From Ancylostoma caninum (taxonomy: Eukaryota; Nematoda; Chromadorea; Rhabditida; Ancylostomatidae), in contig JBAJFG010000126.1 in NCBI GenBank assembly GCA_037903475.1, positions 434,001-498,000 of the forward strand: a stretch of DNA of 64,000 nt, written 5' to 3'. The position numbers and the translations under genes are program-made. This document shows, in pieces, positions 36,125 through 48,100 of this stretch. Each line of letters begins with the position of its first letter. The stretch's first letter is position 1. Below the pieces are notes generated by a model. That model searched no databases, was not told the DNA's origin, and worked only from the letters and a program-made list of their open reading frames with translations.

Positions 36125-39100
36125 CTGAAAGTATGCAACTATATTCCCTTGTTTAGTAAACGCAAAATCAAAACTGAATAGTACAAAATTATAGAAGAGA
36201 ACCTAGCAGAAGAAACATGTTGTATGACCGTTCCTGCACGATTATCTCCTGCTTGAAGTGAGCAAAATAAAGTTTCACGTGAAGGAGATTCACTCTGAAA
36301 TTGAAATTTCAAACCTAACTATGTCCAAAAATGAAAGAAGCTACGTTGGAATACACTCACTGGTCGTACTGTGGAGTGGCTGAATAAGACTGCGCGATTT
36401 CTACTTGACGTTGAATGCGACTTAGCCATTCACCTCTCACAAAAGCACTCTTCTGAAGATCAAATAAATAAACATATGTCTCAAGCTAAGCACAGCATAT
36501 TCAAAAGCAAAGTCCCATCTCAGAATCGTTGTTGAGTAATCCAAATCAAAAGAATCTCCTGCAGCTCCTGATCACAACAATATACGTGATTCCGTGCAGA
36601 ACTGCCGAAAATACAGTTTTTGAACCCCAATACTTGGAGAGCTTGTGGGCGGAGCCAGGGCAAGATTACGATGTTTTCGCAGCATGCATTCCCTGGCTGT
36701 TCTCTCATGAAGCGCTCCTTCTATCTTATTAGAGGGTTGGTGGTGAAGAACGACGAGTACGAATCTCTTCAAGAGGTGCGCTCCTGGAGGTGCATTCTAC
36801 AGAAATTCCGCACCCCTGGCCGCGCTACTCGACCCAGCCCACAAGCTCCCTAAGGATTGGGGCTCGAAGACGGATATTTCGGCAGCTTCATACGGAACCA
36901 CGTATCTGGTTGTGATCAGCAGCTCATGGAGATTCTTTTCATATGAACATCTCAAAAACAATTCCGAGGAGGGATGGCGTCTTCAAGGGATTCGTTTCCC
37001 GCTGTACTTAACTTAATGAGGGGAATTTCGTTGGAGATGTTCACAAGACACTCTATTGTTGCTTCTATTGCTGTAAGACCTTGATGTCTCGGCGAAACTA
37101 TTCCCAGTCTTCTCAGCACATTTCTTCTTGCTTGCAATCCTTGCACGTAGAATGTCTTGAGCAACCCTATCTGAATTGAGATGAATATCCAATATTCACA
37201 ACTTCATTGACCCGAAATTCCTAGGTTAGAAGTTTTTAATCTTACATATTCAAGTATATCGCTCAGCATTAACTTTCTCAGCTTCATTAGCTCATGAATT
37301 TCCAGGTTATCTGCACCACCATCTCTGAAAACCCACCCACATTATTTTGGTTCTTCACAAACTCTTGAACAATTACCTGTACAAACTTTCGAACTCCTTG
37401 AGATCAATTTCATAGTCATGCCAGTTCAAAATCTGGACCCGATTTACAAACATAAATCTCCGTAGAGCCGTAACGATCCTCCCTATGTTGCTAGTATATT
37501 CAACCACGGCGATGGACGATAGGTCACCAAGTGCGTAAACCTTCTTGGCATCAAGCAGTACATCATAGTATTCTTTGAATATCTGTAATAGGAACATTAT
37601 GAGGTGGTCAAAGGGTTTGTCAACAGTTCATGCCAGCGTGAATTACCTGCTTTCATTTGATTTTCCAGAAATCGAATTCATCTCACTATTCACGGCACCA
37701 TATGGTGTGCTGGCTGTATCTACACTTAATCGGGGCGCGACCGTCGCGCACGTGCTGTTCAAAAACGGATGGTCCCGCGTAGAAACACGACGTGCAGTAG
37801 TCGCGTCGTGACAGTTGTGCGACGCGACGATTTCATCGACATTGTGGTGCGGAAATTACGGTTGTTGCAGTCTACTTAGAGCTGTTTTGTCTTTATCCTT
37901 CGCTATCCGTCGCATCGCGCCTGACTATGGTACATGGTATATACTATATACGTGACTATGGTACTATGGTACTACTATACCTGTACTACTACAGTCGCTA
38001 TTGCGCCCGTCTCGCGATGAAGTAAAAACATAGGCGTGGCTGGCGCGATTTTTTTTTTTGTTGAAGAATTTGATTGAAAGCAACGGTATCAATGTGGCAA
38101 GGTTATCCAACGAGGAAAAATTGATGTTGAAAAAGATGTTGCCTCTCGCTGTGCTTTATGGAGCTTCACCATCTGCATGTCACTGTAACGATGATGACAG
38201 ATGTGCTCGGTTAAATACTTTCTTAGTCTTGAGCCCCTAGCTTTGGTAATTCCGTTCTCCACCTTGCTGTGTTCCTTCTTTTCAAACCTCCAAATTTCTT
38301 ACGACTGCTTCGATTTAATTGTATATCATTTTTTCGTCGTTGTCAGCTGTTGTCGACATGACGTACAGTACTTGTCAAAAAGATAGACGAATTTCGTTAC
38401 TAAAGGAACGCTATGGGACTTGTACGATGGATATGGAAAGAACATGATCCAAGTGAGATGGTCGAGTAGGTCATGCTGCGATTCTCCTGCCGCGACGATA
38501 TGAAATCGCACGCGCAATCCGTCTATCTCTTTGATAAGGGCTGTAGCTATCAGTTCCAAATTAGAAGAAAAAGAATGAAATTGACAAACCCTGCGGCAGT
38601 CTTCTGCGATTTCATTCGACCTCTCCGCATTGTCATGAATCTTCATAATGCAAGATCGCAGATCGCGAATGAAAGGCACCACTAAACATAAATTCAAGGC
38701 TATCGATAAACAATGTACGTTAGCGCTGTGACCTAAAATTCACCAAATTGAAGAAGTCGTTCTCGAGTTTTGGGGTCCATTATCCTTAGCCCAAATGAAT
38801 TTCCCGTCCGATTTTCAAGGAGCCCAAGCTGCAGCAAAGAAAACGCAACCTGAAGAAAAGGGCCAAATGTTGAAGCTCTGCTAATAACTTTTGAACTTAT
38901 ACCATGGACTCATTGTGAGCGAAGGTTGCTTGGCCATCGATGCTGCCATCACTTCTGAGGAAGAGCCCTAGTGCTGCTGCAGTAGAGTTTAATTCTCGAG
39001 ACAGTGACCTCATGAGATATCTGAAACTCTGGAGATTAAGAGATAAAAATGAGTAGCTATTGTTAGTAGCATGGAAAGAAATTAACGGTATTGTCTCATC

Positions 39101-42100
39101 TCACATTTTTTCGAACTTTTTATACCTACAACATCTTCAGAAGGCGCTGATTAAAACGATACACATGATCCCTTACAAAATTGCCGGAAATCTCGTTTTT
39201 GGTCCTCTTTTTATAAATGATTTGGCATGCTCATTAAGACATCTGCTACAAGAAGTCTCAGGGCGCCAACGATTGATACCGCCAGATGCACAGCCCTTCG
39301 GAAAATGTATCAATGAGCAGCTTGTGGTAACGATCGATGGAATCTTTATCGACCGGAGGAATCTTTGTGCCTCACTGTGGCGGATTTTTCAATGGGCACC
39401 TCGAATTCTCCACAAAAGAAGAAGCTCAAAAACGGATATCTTTGGACTTTGGGAAGGTATCACATATACATCGTCAACATCGCCGGTCAATTCTTCTGTT
39501 GCAAAAATCTCAAAATCCTTCCTCAAGTGAGAGAACATTTTTTACACCCTACTAAATTGCCTGTTATCTGAGTAGCAGCATGAAATGGACCATCCGACTT
39601 CTTTTCATGTGAGTTTGCGTATGTGAGTGTACGTGGATGTGTGTTCGTGCAAGCGCCACACCTGATAACGACGAAGGCGGCTACATAGCGCATCAAACAT
39701 TTTGGGCTATGCGTGGGAAAAATTTGCATTTTTCTGCCTCGAGTCTTGATTTTTCATTTTTTTTTCTCTTCATGCTATTTCCTCAACATGTGTGAAACAC
39801 AACACAATGAGGAGAAGGCGGATGCCACCTTAAGCCGCTATGAAACACAATGAAACCAGTTCTCAAAAGTGATAGTTATTATTCAAAGCAATCTTTGTCA
39901 GAACGATTACGTCGTGATCCGTTCCCACATAGGTTCTCGGGATTTGAAGTGAATCATAGCCCTTTCCAGTTCTCTTGCTCCTTTCGGCGCTAGACAAGGC
40001 ACAGTGGCCACGTTAGGAAGTAGTGAGAAAATCTGAAAATATGCACTTTTATTAGGTATTTGAGTCGGCCAGCCATTTTGCTACACCAGAAACCGTCCAT
40101 CTGTCTACCGCTCCACACCACCTACGCAACGCGGTTGACCACTTTGGTGCTATGGTTGTCGAGTTAGTTCTCTTTCTGGAGTCAGCGGAAAACAAAAGGA
40201 AAAAATCGGTACCGGCTACAACCGACAACTAAAGCGTCCACGTTATCCGCTGCGCCTCATAGGTGGTACGGCTCGCCAGACCAGATGATTCTGTGATGCA
40301 AAAACGAATCACTGGCACGGTTCAATGAGGCGAAGAAATTTGTAAGGATCCAGTTAAAAACGATCACAATGATATAGTATACCTATACTTATTAGGCTGA
40401 AGCCAAATCCCAACGTCATGTTACCTTCTCTGTCAACTGCGCGAACTCTTGGGCACTCTCAGCCAACGACTGAACTTCTCTCACAACAGGAATACGATGG
40501 CTCGGTATAACATCCAATGCACGCTGAAGATTTTTTAAAAATTAAGAAAATGTGAACTGTTTCCGAATGTCTTTGCTTTGAGCAATCTATAGATGAAACA
40601 AAGGGAAGCTGGTGCGCAAAACAGTTCGATTTTACAAATAATTTTCTAGGATGCTAAATGAAAGAAACGGGCATTGAAACTAAAGTCGAAAGATGTGGCA
40701 TGGAACATGCGACTCAAAATTTAGAGTGAACCTTGCTCAAACAGCTACGTAGAGAAAGTATCGTAGAAATAACTTCTCCAGCTCTGCGGTGAAGTTACAA
40801 GCAAGATTTCCTAACACAGGATTGTAAACATCCAAATCTGTGGTTCTCCTATGAACAATCTAAGCTTACCTGGAATTCAGCTACTTTTGACTCCTTGATG
40901 TCCTCCCAGTCGCTTGGAAGAAATGGCGAAACATCAGAAGGCGTCTTGAACAAGCATAATCAAGGCAGAACTGCAAACTCAGAACAACAATGCGCACTAA
41001 CCAAACGCCCACCAAACACAACCGATGAAAACGTGACGTCCTCGCAGTTTTCTGGGCATTCCTTCGAGTCAACGACAGCATCGAGTTGTTGGGATGTCTC
41101 AAGGAAAGTAAATTAATGAAGACGCTTGTTGTTAGCAGTTGAAAAAATTATCTTACAAATTTAGCGACGCAGTCGAATTCTTGTTTGATTGTGCATGGCT
41201 TCAATCGGCGATGAGGCTTCCCTTGGTACAGGTATACTTCTCTCTGAAAAGGAGCAAGCCACTGCCTTGAAATACCGTGACTTCTAGGATCCTTACAGCT
41301 GATGGCTAAGCCTCGTGGTATTCAAAGGATTAATAGTCATTTTTATTTACCAGTGAAAAAATCAACGGAACCATCATACCATTTTCTGATCCGCAAATGT
41401 ATTCCTATTGTAAGCGCTGTTGACTGGTCGGCATTTGCAGGCCTTTTCAACTGCCTGCGTTGCCGAAACCCATTCACACGATTCTCTCGAGTATTGCTTG
41501 CGTGAGAAAGGCCCTATAGCACGCCTGCCACAGTACTGGCTATACCGTGTTAGCTAAAATAGACAATTTATTTGCTAAAACTTGACTACATGGTTGGTAG
41601 CACTATCTAAATACGATACCATACCTTTCTAACTTCATTAATTGGGATAGTGACTAGTTTTCCTGCCTCGAGGTGAATTCCGTCTGTGTGGTGTTGCGAT
41701 GATGAATCATTCGGATCATGTATGGATAGAATTACCCCTGAATCCGAAACTGTGCCAGGTATGATCTCGTAAACTTCCAGATTCAGCAGCATCGACAATG
41801 TGGTCTCAGGTCCTGGAAATCATAAATATCAGGAAAAAGAAGGCAGCTTAACTGTTCTATACAAAGTAATGGTTTTTGTAAGAACCCACCTGGTCTTCTA
41901 ACAGTCATATTCGGTGACACTACGAAACAAAGTCCCTGTTGTGTCAAGATTGGACGAATATCATCGATACATGATCCTTTCTTGCCTATTTCGCAGCTGA
42001 AAAGAAGCATCCCCCTTTTACAAGAAGCCATCCTAAGTACCTATAGAGGCTTAGAATAGTAGCCAACACACAGACTGTATACGTTTCCCTGCATTACAAT

Positions 42101-45100
42101 GCATTGATTGAGCATTACAATAGGCCCTAATTATCTGGTTACGTTGCAGACCCTACCTTAAGAACAAGTCCTCCACTTTTTGGTGTGCTGCTCTGTGCAT
42201 GCTCAGTGAATCAACGCTGTCGAACATGCCAAGTGCTTCTAGCACCGTTCTGTTCTCCGTAACCTGAAGTGGAACATCTCGTACATGGTTAATGAAATTG
42301 CTGGAAACATGTGGCGGTCACTTATTGAAAAAGGCAGCACTTAGTACTAGTTTCTAGACGGATAAAAACACTTCTGCTCAGTTTTAGTTTCCTCAAATCT
42401 CAACGTTACAATGAAAATATCAGCAGTATTTTTTCCTATAGAATTCGCGAAGGTGCAAAATAGCAACTTGTGAGGCTCTTCAAGAAGCATTTTCCTAATC
42501 CTAACTGCATCCCCAAAGACAGTGCAATGAGAAATTCAGCATGTAAAACTCGTGGGTAAATGCCAAAGGCGCTTCGAAAACTCAAAACTTCAAACTCCAG
42601 TAACCTGGCCGGCATCATCGTAAGTTAAGGAGAGGAATCGGAGTAGCTCAGGTTCTCGCGCAGCAAATGCAGATGCTCTGAAATGTGACAATAGAAATTA
42701 CGATAGGAACTAGCATGTTTAGAAGTCAACATTGGCTGCCAGCTCTACATGTATTTCTCAGTGATAATTAGGCGTGCAATTTCTGACATGTTGAAATTTT
42801 AAAATTCTTTAGAAGTTTTAATAGCTTGTATGTGTTGAAATACTCTGTTGATGAGATTGTTCAAATTAAACTGTGTTAGCACTAAGATATCTATCGAAGG
42901 AGAAGCACTGTAAGAGTCGATGAATAAAGCAACAATACGACAAGTTAATTGACAGAAATGTATTCGAGAAAAGAATGCAGGTGAGCTTACTTGAGCTGCA
43001 TCTTGTTGCAAATTCCTATGGTCGGAAAATGCATATGCTGCGGTGAGTCGTAGGATCTTCTAGTTGTGAGTGGATTTCTGAAATTGTTGTAAGTCGTAAG
43101 ATTTTTTTGATCCCAACAAGTGGTAACAGACTCACGCAGAGTTAGTGGCTTCATAAAAAATAATTTTACGAAGTTTTCAAGCCTGTCTTGGAGGACAGAG
43201 GCCTGCTCACCCTATCTCTAGCTTTCCATAATTATGACCAAATAGCGCACGAAATTCGCCAAACATAGAAGGCGCTCCAGATGAGAGAGGGCAAAGTTCC
43301 CAGAGTCAGGCTTATTTTGAAAAATAAACAAAATGAAACAGCCATATATCTCCTATATGCAACTCCTCATACAAAAATCACCGATAGTTCCCCCCCCCCC
43401 CCCCACCTCCGCCCTCCCTTTTCTTCTTTTTTTGAACCCTCATTGGCAACAACGACTCTTCCAGGCAACTGAAAGCCTAGCTAAGACTGAATCATTGTGT
43501 CATTGTCAGGAGTCTCCACCGCCTTGGCAGTGTCAGTGGGTTCCAACATATTGATACCTGTACGATTTACAGAATGCATTATATATCTCATCTCCGATGA
43601 CTGAGCAGTACGAACACAGCTTGAACGGCGTAATGCGTCAAGTAGAAGCCTCGGCAGCATCTCCTCCCAGCTGCAGCCAACCTCCTCTCAATTACTGCCA
43701 TCTTTCAGTTATTGCTGCAGAGGGACGAAAGATTGAGCAACAATTTAGGGTAGGATGACAGTAACCAGGAACAGTTGCTGCTAGAGTTGCTACTGGACGC
43801 ATTGCAGCATTCGGACTGCGTCCGTGCTGCACAGTTATTCGAGTTATTTGTCTGCTCAGAGTCTGTTCACAATTTGTGCGCAGCAACTCATAAAATACGG
43901 GTTGACAAGAAATTTGGCACCAGTTTGGAATTATTCCAAATTTACTAACAAAATAATGTAACAAAAATCATTGAACAAACGAAAGCAAATATGTATGTTT
44001 GTGCACAGTGGCACAAACATCTTTTTTACTATTTGCTTCAACGCCCTTACTTGATCGTTCCGTGAAGTCGTTTACAGTTTTTGTCACTGCTTTTCTGAAC
44101 TAAATACTCTAAACTAAATAGGAATTAATTCAAAGCTTTGTCAAGGTAATGTTGACTGCTTCAAAAGTCTTTGGTCGAGTAAGTGTGGGTGGTGTGTGAA
44201 AGACATTGGTACAGGATTACAGTTCCATACTTTCTTGCTGCCCTTTGCAAGGTCTTGTAGTCTACGAGTGGATCGGCTTAAATGCAGCAGTCACGGAAAT
44301 TTTCACTTCTGAAACGAGTCGCTTACCATGTAGCCGGCCGCTGGACAATAGCAGCAGTAAGTTAAACACCTTCAATGGCCCCCTACCTGCGAAGACTCTG
44401 CCGTGGATAAACCTGCCGTTCTGGACATTAGGGTTCCGTCGCTCCAACTAACGCCGTCGACAGGGCGTGCGCATGTGGTTCAGCGGGGGGTTGTTTATGA
44501 AATTCGTACCATTTGCAGGGTTCCGGGGCGGGACCCATCACGGAACACTCGTCCACGCTGTGGACACACATGAAATACCGCCATCATTTTCTGTATTTTT
44601 CGCGTGTTTCACGCTACTTCATCGTTGTTAATAAGTTCGACGTCCCTAAAAACCCCAATATACCGCGAAATCTTCAACCCAAAAATTCCCGTGAGTGCTG
44701 CCTTTAAGCGCGTTTTTCTTGCGTCTATCGTCAGGTGGGAGATTCCCAAAAAGGGATCCTATGAGAGTGGGATAAAGTGGGGATGGGGATCGTACTTGGT
44801 GAAGATGGCATGCCGGATTGAGAGGAGGTGGCTAGACTCTAACAGCTAATAGCAACTACTGGTAAGACAAAACGTATATTCAACAATTTATATACCCTAC
44901 CAACGTATTAATAGCCAGTATTAGCAGATCACTTTGGGGCTTGCAGGTGTGTTCAAAAGTAGGGTAAATTCGTCGCAGTACGATGACTGCATCCACTATC
45001 AGGAAGTTGGATTCTGCGTGCTCACAGGGGGTAATGAGCTGTGTTTAAATCCAGAGCTTCATATCGCCAGTTTTACTTTTTTTTTCGAGTCCACACCCAC

Positions 45101-48100
45101 GTGTTTTTGGGGAATCGGTCGGAATTTTCCCAAATTTTTACCTCCCCAAAGGAAGTTTCTCATCTATACAACTCCAACAGGTGTAAGCTTAAAACCAAGA
45201 AACTCAGGCAATGAAACGGCTATCAAGTGCTCTCTTACGGTAATTCAGCGGTATTTCGATAGTGCGCAAACTGCTTGCAAATCGAGATTCTGCGGAGAAA
45301 CAAAAATAGTGTAAAACAGCTTGGGGAGTAACAGAAGTTATTTGCAGATATTACGAAAAGTTCTCATATGTATTTCGGAAAAAAAAAGATATCTCATCAA
45401 ATATGATCTCAGAGATTCTCTTCTTCCCACAATTGGGGACGCAATGGAATTTCATCAAATTTCCCATCGATTTCCCATCGACCTACCAAAAAGATGTTGA
45501 AGCTTAGAGGATTGGAACTCTGGAACCAAATAGAGTTCTTCATCCTGTATGATCGTGTGGATTTCTATTCGTTGAGTGCGACAATCGCAGTGTTGCTTCA
45601 AACACCCTACTTTTGAAGACTCCGATAAGCCCTGACACAGTCAGTTCATAAGAGCAACCGATTCGATTACGTTTTCTTTACATAATTTTGAATTAATCAT
45701 ATCCATTTTTACATTATACTCAATTTGACGTCATTCTGGCCTCCGCTGAAATTCTTGGCGATGCTGAGATCGCACACACACACCGCACACCGCACACACA
45801 CGCACACACACCGCACACAAACACACTGCACACAAACACATACATTATGTACAGGGTCAAGCGTGATGATGGTAAAAAGTCGATCCCCATACGACCCCCC
45901 CCCCTTTGAGCCACCAAAAATACGACCCCCCCTCCTTTGCACACAAATTTCCTTCTATGCTTGCAGAATTATTCAGATGTTCGTACTGCGAGAGGTGTGG
46001 TGGAGCCAGAGCATAGGAAGGAGAAAGAGGCTCTTTTGTACCTAACTAGTTGTTCGGAAGTTTTTTGGAAAATGTTGAAATGTACGCGGTGGACAAAAAA
46101 CGTGCATTAACTATGCAATGTTGCTTACGTAACTGATGAGTCGAATACATCAAGAAAAAACATCTATATACAACATCTACATGGTGAAGGGTTCGATCCC
46201 CTCCGAGGCTAGAATTTTTGCATGGTGTAAAATGACACGCGCTTGTAGTAGATTCAAGATGATCAACCGTAAAGCACGAACGAACTGTTTATAGGGGTGG
46301 AGGACTGGGTAGGACTTTCAGTACGGACGTGCGAAAATTTCGGCCTAAAATTTTGACTCGTTCAGAGACATGGTTGTAGTCGGACACCGAATATCAAAAG
46401 ATATGGCCCGTTGAGGTCCCAATTTTTTTCAGGTCTTTAATAGTCAAAGGTTTGCGCTTTCAGGCTGTACAGCTCTTTTTTCCGCAGCTGCTTCCACCGC
46501 GATTCAACTCCGTCGATAAAAACATGGAAAAAAGGCCATTTTTATCGACGAAACCTCATCTCCGTAATTCCCGTGCTGAATCTTTCCTCTTGAAGCTGCA
46601 GACCTGAAACTTGGGGGTAAAGCACTATTGGGTAGTGTCCATAAAATGACTCTTTACTGGCCTGCAGGACTAATTAGGACTTTCAGTACGGACGTGCGAA
46701 AATTTTAGCCTATAACCCCCCACTTTTCACTATTCAAATCATACTGTTAAAGTCGTCTAATCACGTCAAAACAAATTCTGTGTGTGGATAATTCAGTGTC
46801 CCACTTCTTCCGTTTTTTCTACCTTTTTTTCTACCTCCTATTCCACACTAAGGCACCCCCCTTCCGACCACGACCCCACCCCTTACGACCCCCCTCTTTC
46901 CCCAACCCCCCCCCCGTACGACCCCCCTTTGATAATTTATCGACACACGCTTGACCCTGATTATGTATATACACGGATGAGAAAGCATATTTGTTCGAAA
47001 ACATGCAATGGAGAAGTAGCGGCAATGAAGAATAAAACAATCACTGAATGGTGAAGAAAGTAATCGCGGATTGTCGAATATTATAGAGTTAGCTAATTAG
47101 AATGAAGCAGTTGCATCACGTAATGGTCTGATCGATAGTCAAGTTGAAATGTGTAAACATTAACTGATTGTCACGTGGCTATGCAAAGTTGGATACGACT
47201 TATTCCTGGCAAGGTAAGTTGGATATAACATATATCTGCCCCGGATAGGTTGGAAACAACTTGTCTTTGGTGAGGTAAGTTACTTCCAACTTGTTTCTAA
47301 TGAGGTTAAGTTGGAAACAACATGTAATGGACGAGTCTATGCAGAAGATATGTAGCATCCAACCTGTTTTCACCCTCGACAAGTTGGATACAACTTGTTT
47401 TGGGCCTGATGTGTTGGAAACAACTTGTTTAAAAACTTCTGAGAACCTGAACCTTGCGTTGAGGTCGATATTAAGTTCCGAATTCTATCTGCAGATGTTT
47501 TGTCAGTTTTAACAGAAAAACAAACGGAATCGTCCTTTCAATATGACACCAAATCAATGGAAAGGTTTCAGTGAAGTGGGACAAATGATTAACGGTGGAT
47601 CCGCCTTTTGGTGAGCGACAAAGGAGGCGAATTTGTGGTTGTGCCGCAAACATTAGTTCGCAAGATCACCGAGCTCCACCTCACAGATAGTACGATTTAC
47701 CGATGCACTACCCAGAATGAATTCATTTCTCAGTGCAAACGGCTAAATCAAGTCTGGATGATGACCGGTAAAGCTGCAGGTCTGAGCGAAGTTTTCCTGA
47801 GTAGACTCAAAATCGAAAATCCAAACTGTCCCGTGTTTCATAGTCTCGTAAAAACGCATAAACTCTCAAGTTCCGATCATGAATCCATGCCTGTGAGTCA
47901 ACAGAAAATTTGACCAGTTGTTAGCTGTGTGGGCGGTCCAACAGACCGAATATCATGGTTTCTCAATAAAATCGTGAGCCAACTCCTAATCAAAGTTCCC
48001 TGGCATTTATCAAACACCAGGCATTTCCTTAATCAACTGAACAAGACCAGTCTGAGCCAAAATTGCGTAATGGAGTCATTCGATGTTTCCTCGCTCTACA

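Noticed and set aside
38326..38589. Continuation of the channel exon 15 open frame ([19 protein letters not shown] onward)
   Set aside because: A donor AGG/gtttgt at 38589 gives exact phase with the next exon. The read-through frame would leave no good donor and adds no family-like sequence.
45709..45944. Cys/Val-rich minus open frames
   Set aside because: Come from the (CA)n microsatellite and the C-tract.
46180..46210. tRNA-like B box (GGTTCGATCCC)
   Set aside because: No acceptor stem, D-arm or anticodon arm can be built around it.
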